In this document: positions 12,802 through 20,644 of the stretch, one piece after another
Numbering within the stretch: position 1 is the first letter of the stretch
Layout: every line of letters starts with the position of its first letter
From: Bacteroidales bacterium
GTDB lineage: Bacteria > Bacteroidota > Bacteroidia > Bacteroidales > Bacteroidaceae
Direction: 5' to 3'
Assembly (NCBI GenBank): GCA_004555425.1
Contig: SFID01000026.1
Location: 1 to 20,775 of the forward strand
Length of the DNA: 20,775 nucleotides
The notes under the pieces: model-generated
The model's input: only the letters and a program-made list of their open reading frames with translations
The model's database searches: none
What the model was told of the DNA's origin: nothing
Program-made: the position numbers and the translations under genes

Positions 12802-14304
12802 TTACCGGACTATCTTCTTCTGTCCGTTGGCGTCAATCTGAATGCCAGGCTGGTTGGGCTGTATGCGGCGGCCGCTGAGGTCGAACACGGGAAGTTGCTT
12901 CGTGTTCGTCTTGGCGTGCTGGATGCCCGTGAGGGGAGCGGCAAGGTCCACGAGAACGGAGGCGGGATAGATGCGGCGCTTGTCGTAGTAGCCGCTGACG
13001 CTTGTGGCCATATCGGCTAGGGAGGGTTCAAGCACGCCGTAGAAATACACCTGTCCATTGGCCTTCACCGTGACGGGGCGTGTGGGGTCTATCAGTTCGG
13101 GATTGAGATAGACGCGGAGTTTGCCCGTGGTGAGTGCCTTGCGGCTTTTGTTCCATCGCAGGTCAATACCGTCGCGCGTTTCCATGACTGTGTAGGAAAC
13201 CTTGTCTATGGTGAGCGTGACCACATTGTCGTTAATCATCTGCGTGTAGAAGACGCGGCCGCTCTTAGTGCCCAGCGGATTTTCTTCTTCCCAAAGGTTG
13301 AAGTAGCCGTGGCGCTTCTGTCCGTCCATATCGAAATTCTCCCATTGCACATTCTTCGGATAAGGATTGCGCGAGGGCTGTTGTGCCAGCCAAGGAGTAG
13401 TCTCGCCGTAGGGAATCTTGTGGGCGCAGTCGGGCACAAGGGAGATGCTGTAGTTGAAAGCGTCGGGCCAACCCGTCTTGAGTTTCTTGAAAGCCTGCTG
13501 GGCATAGGAGGTCAGCGTGCTGCGGTAGAATCCCGTGTCGTTGGCTCCCGTGCGGAGGTTGAAGGCCAGGTTGAAACAGTTTTCGGCCGGAGCGTTTTTC
13601 AGCGGCTCGCCGCCTGCCATCGGGCCAGCGCCAGCCAGGTAGTCGCCATAGAAGGAGGCGAGGCGCTGACTGCCATAAGCCCCCTCGGAAATGCCAATGA
13701 AGAAGAGGCGGTCGGGGTCAATGTCGGGATTGAGCATGGCCAAGCGTATCAGTCGTTCCCAGGCGTATTGCTTTGACTTCTGCCACCAGCGGTAGTAGTC
13801 GCCCTCGTTGGGAATCTGCGGAATGAAATAGACGGAGGGCGCGTCCTCAAACTTGCGACAGAGGTTGTAGGCCAAGGCAAACTCCTCGTCCTTTTCGCCC
13901 GAGCCGTGCAGGAAGATGTACATCGGATAGCCCGTTTCGGGACGCTCGGATGCTTCGCCTTTATAACCAAAATAGAAGGGCATAATGGCACTAGGCTCAA
14001 GGTCTTCGGGCAAAATCCAGCGATTATAGTCCTCGTTCGTCAGCGGTGCGAGGGTGGGCAGACCATCTTCCACCAATTGAGCATTGGCCTGTTGCCAAGC
14101 GCGCCACACCATTTCCTGTGCGCTGCTCACGTCTGTCCAATCAATGGCGGAGAGATCGGGCAGGCTGGGGTTCATGTCCAGCAGGTGGTGATAGAAATAT
14201 TGGGTCAGGGCTTGCTCGTCGTCTGTCGTGTTGGCTAGGGTAGGGAGGGCTGGAAACAGAAGGGCGGCCACGAGGAGAAACTTCTGGAGAAAGAAATTGC
14301 GCAT
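12802..14304 (-). CDS. Secreted alpha/beta-hydrolase (esterase-like)
   Basis: A 500-residue exported hydrolase. The ATG at 14304 begins a signal peptide (MRNFFLQKFLLVAALLFPAL, then PTLA before NTT). The frame also opens ten codons upstream (14334), but that would add a hydrophobic stretch before the signal and overlap the thioesterase stop. Using the 14304 start, the oxyanion-type HGSGE is at 133-137, the nucleophile motif GISEG places the serine at 206, and PDCAHKIPY places a candidate histidine at 295. The fold resembles Bacteroidales peptidase/esterase-like proteins, and the substrate is unknown. The last 30 residues (VFDLSGRRIQPNQPGIQI, then KKIVR) resemble the short C-terminal tails of Prevotella surface proteins. 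The gene is 16 bases after the thioesterase and 43 before uvrB, so operon membership is likely. Confidence 0.8.
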   Translation of the reverse strand: MRNFFLQKFLLVAALLFPALPTLANTTDDEQALTQYFYHHLLDMNPSLPDLSAIDWTDVSSAQEMVWRAWQQANAQLVEDGLPTLAPLTNEDYNRWILPEDLEPSAIMPFYFGYKGEASERPETGYPMYIFLHGSGEKDEEFALAYNLCRKFEDAPSVYFIPQIPNEGDYYRWWQKSKQYAWERLIRLAMLNPDIDPDRLFFIGISEGAYGSQRLASFYGDYLAGAGPMAGGEPLKNAPAENCFNLAFNLRTGANDTGFYRSTLTSYAQQAFKKLKTGWPDAFNYSISLVPDCAHKIPYGETTPWLAQQPSRNPYPKNVQWENFDMDGQKRHGYFNLWEEENPLGTKSGRVFYTQMINDNVVTLTIDKVSYTVMETRDGIDLRWNKSRKALTTGKLRVYLNPELIDPTRPVTVKANGQVYFYGVLEPSLADMATSVSGYYDKRRIYPASVLVDLAAPLTGIQHAKTNTKQLPVFDLSGRRIQPNQPGIQIDANGQKKIVR

Positions 14305-14320
14305 AGTGAGAAGGTAAATG

Positions 14321-15064
14321 TTATTCAAAAACAAGAGTAATCTTGGTTGTCACGGATTCGCCGTTGCGCTTGATGACGACAGCGGCTTGATTGTCCACGA
14401 TGCCGTCGGTGAAGAACTGCAACTGGTCGCCCACATACGATTCGCCTCCATAGGCCATCTCGGCGCGGCGCACGCGGCGGCCTTCTCCGCAGATAGTTGT
14501 GCTGAAGAGGTCCATTGCCATTTGCAGATAGCGGATAGAATTGACGTGGCCGTTGACGTCGAGGTCGCTGTAGCCAGCCGTGAGCGTATAGACGGGCTCT
14601 TTGGCTTTCACCACAATACGGCTTGGTTCGGCAATGGGCACCTGTTCCTCGCAAACGTACTGGCTGATGTCGCCCTCGGGCAGGGTGGAGAGGTCGCGCG
14701 GGCGGCGTGTGTCCAAGTCAATGAGGGCCCAGGTGCTCAGCGCGTGGCCGAAAGGCTTGTCTGCACCTGGGGCTTGGATGGAGAACATACGGTCGGTAAA
14801 CTGGCGATAAACGCGCGTCACCCACGTTTCGATGGCGTAGTCCTCGCCCGTGGCGGGCATGCGGTCCATTTCAATGACAAGGCGAGCCAGCACCCACACG
14901 TGGTTGCTGCGAATCATGTCCTTGAATCCAAAACCGCGGGCATCAGCGTGCATACCAGCACAACGGAGAATCTGATTGCCCAGCAGGCCCCAAGAGAGGT
15001 GGCCTGTGTGGTCTTCGGTGAAGGGTTCAACGCGATAGGCTGTAGAATCTTTTTGAGGTTTCAT
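14321..15064 (-). CDS. Acyl-ACP thioesterase
   Basis: Releases free fatty acids from acyl carrier protein in the cytosol, ending fatty-acid synthesis or supplying acids for turnover. The 247-residue protein has the double hot-dog layout of the bacterial Acyl-ACP_TE family (PF01643). The N-terminal half includes RSNHVWVLARL and ends with STWALIDLDTRRP. The C-terminal half carries the catalytic-loop signature D169-x-N171-x-H173-x-N175 (SDLDVNGHVNSIRY). Length and architecture fit bacterial members. The start codon overlaps by four bases (ATGA) the end of a 25-codon leader frame at 15061-15138. Downstream, the hydrolase gene begins 16 bases away. Confidence 0.88.
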   Translation of the reverse strand: MKPQKDSTAYRVEPFTEDHTGHLSWGLLGNQILRCAGMHADARGFGFKDMIRSNHVWVLARLVIEMDRMPATGEDYAIETWVTRVYRQFTDRMFSIQAPGADKPFGHALSTWALIDLDTRRPRDLSTLPEGDISQYVCEEQVPIAEPSRIVVKAKEPVYTLTAGYSDLDVNGHVNSIRYLQMAMDLFSTTICGEGRRVRRAEMAYGGESYVGDQLQFFTDGIVDNQAAVVIKRNGESVTTKITLVFE

Positions 15065-15138
15065 GGATATTGCTTGTTGATTGTTTCGGAAAAAGGGTGC
15101 GCCATATTATATATAGACGTTGCGGAAGGGTACACCAT
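15061..15138 (-). other. Possible 25-codon leader frame overlapping the thioesterase start
   Basis: On the minus strand an ATG at 15138 opens a frame reading MVYPSATSIYN, then MAHPFSETINKQYP, then TGA. The stop shares ATGA with the thioesterase start (15061-15064). The frame is built mostly from the 33-bp repeat, which is 11 codons and therefore stays in frame. Its position allows translational coupling, but its composition is low complexity and it may be chance. Confidence 0.25.
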
Positions 15139-15153
15139 ATTATATATAGGACG
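15095..15153. repeat. 33-bp direct repeat between antiporter and thioesterase genes
   Basis: GGGTGCGCCATATTATATATAGACG (in two parts: GGGTGCGCC, then ATATTATATATAGACG) begins at 15095 and recurs as GGGTACACC, then ATATTATATATAGGACG from 15128, a 33-bp period. On the minus strand each unit reads TATATATAATATGG followed by a pyrimidine-rich stretch. The second unit continues as GGACGAACCTTT, which loosely resembles the end motif of the palindromic elements. Confidence 0.75.
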
Positions 15154-15161
15154 AACCTTTG

Positions 15162-17564
15162 CTATTCGGCCATCAGCATCTTGCGCAAACCGTTCAGCCC
15201 GTCTTCTTCGCCGACTACCCACATCGTGTCGCCAGCATGGATGACGTGGTTGCTTTGTGCGGTTGTGATGGTGCCGTCCGTGCCTTCCTCAAAGCCGACA
15301 ATCATGCAGTGCCACGTGTCGCGGATGCCGCTTTCGGCCAGTGTGCGGCCCTCCAACGGGCTATCGCTCGGAATCACGAGGCGGCGCAGTTGCAGACGGT
15401 GGTCGGTGTCGTTGGGCGTGGCGGGGGCCACTTCGCATTCCAAACGTTGCGAGAAGGCTTCCACGCCTGCATCATCGCCGATGATGTCAAGGCGGTCGCC
15501 AGGGAAGAGCATCGTATTGCCCGCAGGCGTATTGATGCGAATGTCGCCGCGGATGATGGCCGCGATGAGAATGCCGTCGGTGCGGCTAAAGTCAAGGTCG
15601 CGCAGCATCTTGCCGCCCCACAGCGAGTTATCGGGCAGGGTCACTTGGGCGATGTGCATATCGTGGCGGCCCAGGCGGCGGGCATAGGCAGGGCCGTTGC
15701 TGTGCGCCTGTCCGTCCATCTGGCGCAGGCGCATATTTTGGCGGAGCGTCCTTTCCAGGCGGATGCTGACGTACTTCACGCGGCGCGAACGAATCATGAC
15801 GGCCACGACGAGCAGGGCCACTATGCCAGTTCCCAGCATCGTCCACAGCGGATGGCGTTGCGTCCAAGCCGTTTGCGGTTGGATGACCAAGAGGATATTT
15901 CCCACAATGACGGTAGCCAGCAGGAAGCGCACGGCCTTTGTCATCCACAACCCTAGGCGTGTCGCCTTGCCGCGTGCCTGGAGAATTTTCCAAGGGGCGG
16001 AATGGTTCTTGCGCATAACGATGGCGCGCAGGAAGGGCGAACAAACCAGCAATGCCAATGCACTGCAAGCCAATCGGCCGCCAATGCTGCCGAGCAAATG
16101 CGTCAGCAGGGGAAGGGCAAAACCGAGGAAGATAATCATCGTGGCAATGCTCAATGTCATATAAACGCCCGTTTGCAGAAGCAGGGCAGTGAGCAACTCG
16201 CGCCAAGGCGAGGGCTGGGCAGACGATGCCTGCTGCGAGGCTTTCCGACGGTTGCGCCGCTTCTTCCGTCTCGCTTGGCGGTGCTTGCTGAGTACTCCCT
16301 TGGCTGTTTCAGCGGCACAGGTGGCTACCTCCGCGGCAGCGTCTTCTGCGCCCTTACTGCTGTGGCTCGGCTGCATGTCGGACTTGGGGATAAAGCGCTC
16401 CAGAAGATGATAGGCTGGCACAGCGGCACGGATAATATAGGGTGTCAGGAAGGTGGTGATGATGGAAACGGCCACCACAACGGGATAGAGAAAACCATCC
16501 ACCACCTGCAACGAAACACCCAGCGAGGCAATGATAAAGGCAAATTCACCAATCTGAGCCATTGAGAAACCGCACTGCATCGCCACCTTGAGTTGTTCGC
16601 CCGACAGCAGATAGGCTGTCGAGCCCAGGATGGTTTGTCCTAAGATGATGGCAAGGGTAATCAGGCTAATCTCGGGCAGATATTCCACCAAGATTTGCGG
16701 GTTCACCAACATACCGACGGACACAAAGAAGATGGCGCCAAACAAATCCTTCACAGGAGCCACCACTTCTTCAATGCGTTCTGCCTCAATGGTCTCGGCC
16801 AGAATACTACCCATCATAAAGGCTCCAAAGGCGGTGCTATAGCCTGCCTTCGCCGCAATGACAACGAGCAGAAAGCACAGGCCGAGGCTGATGATGAGAA
16901 GGGTTTCGCGGTTGATCCATTTGATATTGCGGCGCAAGAAGGTCGGCACGATATACATGCCCACGATAAACCACAGAATAAGGAAGAAAGCCAGTTGGGC
17001 CAGACTGCCTACCAGCTCTATGCCATGAAAATCGCGCGAAACGGCTAAGGCCGTCAGCACCACCATGAGCAAAATGCCGAGGATGTCTTCCAGTATCAGT
17101 ACACTCAATACAGCCCCCGCAAACTTCTGCCTCCTCAGCCCCAAGTCGTCAAAGGCTTTATAGATAATCGTTGTGGACGACATAGCCAACATGCCGCCCA
17201 GAAACAGGCTATTCATCCCCGACCAACCCATCAGGTGCCCCAGTCCGCTGCCGATGCCCATCATGCAAGCGATAATCATGCAGGCTGCCCCCACGGGAGC
17301 TACGCCCATCTTGAGAATCTTCTTGAACGAGAACTCCAGTCCCAGCGTAAACATGAGGAAGATGACGCCGATTTCGGACCACGTATTGATAGACGTCGTG
17401 TCCTCCACCGAAGGAGTATAGGGCATGTGCGGCCCTGCCAGAAAGCCTGCCACAATGTAGCCCAGCACCAAGGGCTGGCCAAGGCGCTTGAAGATGAGGG
17501 TGACAACGCCTGCCACAATAAGGATGAGGGCGAGGTCGCTCAGAAGAGGGGCAATGTGGGTCAT
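15162..17564 (-). CDS. KefB-like cation:proton antiporter with two RCK_C (TrkA_C) domains
   Basis: An 800-residue inner-membrane monovalent cation:H+ antiporter of the CPA2 group. Residues 1-385 form the Na+/H+ exchanger domain with many hydrophobic spans and the family segment VLSVLILEDILG near 152-163. A basic linker follows (KHRQARRKKRRNRRK, 427-441). Then comes an extra membrane region with about four spans (455-595). Two consecutive RCK_C/TrkA_C-type domains occupy about 638-708 and 725-798; each has the pattern of a conserved SPLEG-like start and a PGD or AGD turn. No Rossmann RCK_N/TrkA_N domain is visible, unlike E. coli KefB/KefC. The ion carried (K+ or Na+) is not readable. A TATCTTTG promoter box lies 59 bases upstream. 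It is the first gene of the minus-strand cluster. Confidence 0.9.
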   Translation of the reverse strand: MTHIAPLLSDLALILIVAGVVTLIFKRLGQPLVLGYIVAGFLAGPHMPYTPSVEDTTSINTWSEIGVIFLMFTLGLEFSFKKILKMGVAPVGAACMIIACMMGIGSGLGHLMGWSGMNSLFLGGMLAMSSTTIIYKAFDDLGLRRQKFAGAVLSVLILEDILGILLMVVLTALAVSRDFHGIELVGSLAQLAFFLILWFIVGMYIVPTFLRRNIKWINRETLLIISLGLCFLLVVIAAKAGYSTAFGAFMMGSILAETIEAERIEEVVAPVKDLFGAIFFVSVGMLVNPQILVEYLPEISLITLAIILGQTILGSTAYLLSGEQLKVAMQCGFSMAQIGEFAFIIASLGVSLQVVDGFLYPVVVAVSIITTFLTPYIIRAAVPAYHLLERFIPKSDMQPSHSSKGAEDAAAEVATCAAETAKGVLSKHRQARRKKRRNRRKASQQASSAQPSPWRELLTALLLQTGVYMTLSIATMIIFLGFALPLLTHLLGSIGGRLACSALALLVCSPFLRAIVMRKNHSAPWKILQARGKATRLGLWMTKAVRFLLATVIVGNILLVIQPQTAWTQRHPLWTMLGTGIVALLVVAVMIRSRRVKYVSIRLERTLRQNMRLRQMDGQAHSNGPAYARRLGRHDMHIAQVTLPDNSLWGGKMLRDLDFSRTDGILIAAIIRGDIRINTPAGNTMLFPGDRLDIIGDDAGVEAFSQRLECEVAPATPNDTDHRLQLRRLVIPSDSPLEGRTLAESGIRDTWHCMIVGFEEGTDGTITTAQSNHVIHAGDTMWVVGEEDGLNGLRKMLMAE

Positions 17565-17622
17565 ACGGGAAATGCAGTGCGAAGAAGATGTCCGAGAGAC
17601 AATCCGCCAGTCATTGCCATCG

Positions 17623-17630
17623 CAAAGATA
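17623..17630 (-). promoter_or_regulatory. -7 box for the antiporter gene
   Basis: On the minus strand the sequence is TATCTTTG, an exact TAnnTTTG and identical to the -7 box of the MORN gene. It lies 59 bases before the ATG. No matching -33 TTTG is present at 19-21 bases, so support is partial. Confidence 0.45.
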
Positions 17631-17923
17631 TGGACGGGAAAGGATTAGGATGCTATTTGAATGCTGATAGAAAGTTATTAGAACCTACAATGAGGAATGG
17701 CCACTGAAAGGACAGGAAAAACGTATCAGAAAGCCAAGTGAACGTCAGAAGAGCGTTGCTGGGCCTAGATAAGGCGCACACAAAAGTACAAAAAAAAGCG
17801 TCTCGCGCCCGCAGGACCGCCGATTTTTTTTGCCAATTCCAGCCTCCTAAGCCCCAAATGAAAAAGGAAATGCCCCATAATTATATATTGTTACCTAGTA
17901 AAAATCCAATCCGCCATACAGCT

Positions 17924-17986
17924 TTTTCAATCATCCCCCTACCGTTTTCAATCTTCTTCCAACCATTTTCAATTTTCCACCGCCAT
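17924..17986. repeat. Three 21-bp direct repeats, operator-like
   Basis: TTTTCAAT begins at 17924, 17945 and 17966, an exact 21-bp spacing. The following bases are also related (CATCCCCCTACC, CTTCTTCCAACC, TTTCCACCGCC). Two helical turns per unit would place bound proteins on one face of the helix. The array lies 360 bases upstream of the antiporter start and about 270 upstream of the TPR-like gene. Confidence 0.6.
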
Positions 17987-18170
17987 CTTTCATTGCACCG
18001 CGAGCGCGACGCAGTGACATTCTCTGACACTAAAAAAGCCAAAGGCTTTGCAGGAACGAAAATTGCCGAATTTCTATCATGCGTACGCTCAAACCGGTTT
18101 CGTTTTTTTGGGGGGCTTCATAATCACTGAATGGTACTATCGACTTTTGAACTAAAAAAATGTGATATAA

Positions 18171-18201
18171 TTGGCTATTCTTTTTATAATTTTTACATTT
18201 G
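18171..18201 (+). promoter_or_regulatory. Bacteroidetes-type promoter for the TPR-like gene
   Basis: TTGG at 18171-18174 (three of four matches to TTTG), 19 bases, then TACATTTG at 18194-18201, an exact TAnnTTTG. Transcription would begin about seven bases later, leaving a leader of about 50 bases before the ATG at 18258. Confidence 0.65.
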
Positions 18202-18257
18202 CGGGGTTTACGGAAAGATTCTCTCGCCAACTTTTAATAAAATAAACAACATAAAAG

Positions 18258-18629
18258 ATGAATTTTAAATATCCCATTCTTCTGGCAGCCAGCTTGCTGG
18301 TGACGTCAGTGTTGCCCGACGCTTCTCCTTTGTGGGGAGAAACGCTTGGCGTAAATCAGTTTGACCCAGGAACTATCATTCGCAAGAAATTGGCGAATGC
18401 TGAACGACTAATGCGCGAGCAATATGACTTTAAGAACGCCCGCCAACTCATTGACGAGGTTCTGAAAATAGACCCAGATAATGCCAACGCGCTATCCCTT
18501 CTCAAGGAACTGAATGAACAGGTTAGTCTTGCTAGGCAGACGGAGCAGCAATTATACGAAGATGCTGTGGCTGCAAATACTTTGGTTGCTTTACAGGATT
18601 TTATTTCTAGCGGCCAATTCTGTATGTGA
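18258..18629 (+). CDS. Short exported TPR-like protein, possibly truncated
   Basis: A 123-residue protein with an N-terminal signal peptide (MNFKYPILLAASLLVTSVLP, likely cleaved before the GETLG region). One clear TPR-like helical pair follows (NAERLMREQYDFKNARQLID, then EVLKIDPDNANALSLLKEL), and then the start of another helix (QTEQQLYEDAVAANTLVALQ). It stops abruptly after DFISSGQFCM, where related proteins would be expected to continue with further helices. A terminator begins eight bases after the stop, so the short form has its own transcription end. It could be a small periplasmic adaptor or the remnant of a longer TPR protein. It has its own promoter (18171-18201) and converges with the MORN gene. 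Confidence 0.7.
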   Translation: MNFKYPILLAASLLVTSVLPDASPLWGETLGVNQFDPGTIIRKKLANAERLMREQYDFKNARQLIDEVLKIDPDNANALSLLKELNEQVSLARQTEQQLYEDAVAANTLVALQDFISSGQFCM

Positions 18630-18636
18630 ATATACA

Positions 18637-18672
18637 ATTAGGGGCTGTGCCACTTGTGGAACAGCCCCTAAT
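18637..18672. terminator. Bidirectional hairpin terminator between convergent genes
   Basis: ATTAGGGGCTGT (18637-18648) pairs perfectly with ACAGCCCCTAAT (18661-18672). The loop has its own CCAC-tt-GTGG stem, so the whole 36 bases fold into nearly one rod. It lies between the stops of the TPR-like gene and the MORN gene. Confidence 0.8.
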
Positions 18673-18699
18673 TTGTTAGCGATGTTCGGAAACTTGGAG

Positions 18700-20511
18700 C
18701 TATTTGACGCGCACATTGCCATATCCAGGATTTCCGTTCTCATCCCAGGTCCCGACAAAAGTACCGTTTCTTCTAACCAGCGTGCCAGAACGAAAGTTTC
18801 CGTCAATGAAATATCCTGTTGTCTTTATCCATACTTGCCCAGGAGCGTAATACATCGTGCCTTTTCCATTGGGTTGGTCGTTTCTCCACTGGCCCACATA
18901 TTTTTCGCCATTGGCATAGATCATTGTTCCTTGTCCAGACCTCTGGTCATCTTTCCACTGGCCCACATATTTAGCGCCACTTGCATAAGTGTATGTGCCT
19001 TGTCCATAGTACATGCCATCTTTCCATTGGCCCACATATTTTTGGCCATTTGCATAGGTCATTGTTCCCTGTCCATGGCACATGCCATCTTTCCACTGAC
19101 CCACATATTTACCGCCATTAGCATAAGTGAATGTGCCTTGTCCATGGCACATGCCATCTTTCCATTGGCCCACATATTTATCGCCATTAGCATAGGTCAT
19201 TGTTCCTTGTCCATGGCACATGCCATCTTTCCACTGACCCACATATTTTCTTTTGCTGCCATAAGCATAGGTCATTGTTCCCTGTCCATCCATCTTTCCA
19301 TCTTTCCATTGACCCACATATTCTTCACCATCACCATTACCCCAATACATACTGCCTTGGCCATGAAAACGATCATTTACCCACTGACCTTCATATACTC
19401 CGAGGTCACAGACACACTTCCCTTGTCCTGTACGTTTGCCATTCTCGATTGCGCCTGTATAGATATATGACGCTCCTTCACTAGGGATGACTTTCCATTC
19501 TTTTGCAATTCCCGTTAAAGCTTGACCTTCCTTGAAAGTTCCCACAAAGGAACCCGTCTTACTTTCACGGGCTTCGCCTTCGCCATCAGGTATCTCGCCC
19601 TTCAACTCTCCGATATAGGTGAAATCATCAGCGACAATTTTGCCCTTGACGCGCTCCAAACCAGTAGTATAATAAGGGGCTTCGAAGATAAAGGTTGTGC
19701 CGTTGGTATAAAAGATTCGCTTGATGGCGCGCACACCATTGATGTATTCAAAGGTCTGTTCCACCTCCTGTCCATCCACCTTTCCCGTAGCCGTTCCTTC
19801 GCCTGTGGGCACACCATCAACAACGCGGTATGTAAAGGTGAGTTCGCCCACCTTCTCCGTCTGCTGTCCCGTCTTGCGGCCTTGGGCATCAATGACGCCC
19901 TTGAATACATTGCCGTTCGCCTCTTGGATGGTAATCTCGCCCGTAGTCACTCCGTTGCGGAAAGAACCTTCCAGCATGTCGCCATTGGGTTTCTGCAATT
20001 TTCCCCAGCCGTTGTAGGTGTCATTCTTGAAGCCTCCTATATAGTGGGTGCCATCGGCCGTGCAGCATTCTCCTTGTCCCTCGCGCTTTCCATTGACATA
20101 GCCACCGCGATACCAAGAGCCGTCAATGCTCTTCCAATATCCCTGACCATGGAAGTTCATTCCCTGCATGCCGCCAGTGTAGGATTCACCATTGGCATAG
20201 GCCGCTTCAAATTCGCCTGCGGGAGCTGTATTGGCAAAGTTGCCTTTCAGAATAGAACCATCAGCCAGTTTGAGCAAGCCTTTGCCCTCCAGTTGTCCGA
20301 GCACCCAGTTGCCTTCATAGGTGTCGCCGTTGGGCATAGTCATCTTGCCCAATCCGCTGGGCTTATACTTCTCCCAGTTGCCGCTATAAGTACGTCCGTC
20401 AGCGTAGGTATAATCATGGACGCCCTTCTTGAACCCTGGCTTTTTGTCGGCCATTGCAGGGAGGGAAATCATTACTGAGAGAAAGAGGAGAAGGAGGTAT
20501 CGTGTATTCAT
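18700..20511 (-). CDS. Secreted MORN-repeat protein
   Basis: A 603-residue exported protein with signal peptide MNTRYLLLLFLSVMISLPAMA before DKK. It carries two MORN arrays (pattern Y-x-G-x-W/F-x-x-G-x-x-x-G-x-G). The N-terminal array spans about 32-195 and is diverged. A middle region (about 200-345) is less regular. The C-terminal array spans about 351-560, including six near-identical 23-residue units, KYVGQWKDGMCHGQGTMTYANG and variants, from residue 422. It ends with SGTLVRRNGTFVGTWDENG and NPGYGNVRVK. MORN repeats form elongated beta sheets used for protein or lipid contact. The partner is unknown. A perfect Bacteroidetes promoter lies 71 bases upstream, so the gene is its own transcription unit. 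Confidence 0.88.
   Translation of the reverse strand: MNTRYLLLLFLSVMISLPAMADKKPGFKKGVHDYTYADGRTYSGNWEKYKPSGLGKMTMPNGDTYEGNWVLGQLEGKGLLKLADGSILKGNFANTAPAGEFEAAYANGESYTGGMQGMNFHGQGYWKSIDGSWYRGGYVNGKREGQGECCTADGTHYIGGFKNDTYNGWGKLQKPNGDMLEGSFRNGVTTGEITIQEANGNVFKGVIDAQGRKTGQQTEKVGELTFTYRVVDGVPTGEGTATGKVDGQEVEQTFEYINGVRAIKRIFYTNGTTFIFEAPYYTTGLERVKGKIVADDFTYIGELKGEIPDGEGEARESKTGSFVGTFKEGQALTGIAKEWKVIPSEGASYIYTGAIENGKRTGQGKCVCDLGVYEGQWVNDRFHGQGSMYWGNGDGEEYVGQWKDGKMDGQGTMTYAYGSKRKYVGQWKDGMCHGQGTMTYANGDKYVGQWKDGMCHGQGTFTYANGGKYVGQWKDGMCHGQGTMTYANGQKYVGQWKDGMYYGQGTYTYASGAKYVGQWKDDQRSGQGTMIYANGEKYVGQWRNDQPNGKGTMYYAPGQVWIKTTGYFIDGNFRSGTLVRRNGTFVGTWDENGNPGYGNVRVK
18835..19248 (-). repeat. Six tandem 69-bp MORN-encoding units
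   Basis: Six units of 23 codons cover residues 422-559. The three units nearest 19248 differ by only a few bases, and the units nearest 18835 are more diverged, so the array is expanding or being homogenised at one end. Copy number may vary between strains. Confidence 0.85.
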
Positions 20512-20581
20512 ATTCGTTAAAAATAAAGAACTTATCCTGTATGGCAGAGAAAAAATACCAAGTAGTATTGTTAACGATGGA

Positions 20582-20612
20582 CAAAGATAGTGAAAGGCGA
20601 GTGGAGAGCAAA
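20582..20612 (-). promoter_or_regulatory. Consensus Bacteroidetes promoter for the MORN gene
   Basis: On the minus strand TTTG (plus 20609-20612), exactly 19 bases, then TATCTTTG (plus 20582-20589). Both boxes and the spacing match the TTTG-N19-TAnnTTTG consensus. Transcription would begin near 20575, giving a leader of about 64 bases. Confidence 0.8.
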
Positions 20613-20644
20613 ATGAAAAAAGTGTTTTTTGTTTAGATGAAAAG

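Larger units (their letters stand above)
17565..18257. other. 693-base gene-free region between divergent promoters
   Basis: No credible gene lies here. The open frame at 17738-18130 has atypical composition and runs through the repeats. Contents: the antiporter promoter box (17623-17630); a short match to the element end, TTATTAGAACCTAC (17675-17688); a second minus-strand -7-like box, CAAAAGTA on the plus strand (17781-17788); the three 21-bp repeats (17924-17986); a 6-bp hairpin AAAGCC-aaa-GGCTTT (18034-18048); a palindrome AAACCGGTTT near 18090 before a T run; and the plus-strand promoter at 18171-18201. The base composition becomes AT-rich towards 18258. Confidence 0.6.

Noticed and set aside
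14305..14334. Ten-codon upstream start for the secreted hydrolase
   Set aside because: It overlaps the thioesterase stop and spoils the signal-peptide layout that begins at 14304.
17738..18130. 130-codon plus-strand frame in the long intergenic region
   Set aside because: There is no promoter, signal or domain, composition is unlike the neighbours, and its FSI repeats come from the 21-bp DNA repeat.
18514..20478. Two 318-codon plus-strand frames over the MORN gene
   Set aside because: They are antisense products of the MORN repeats. Their apparent internal repeats (HIF, IFPL) only reflect the repeated DNA.
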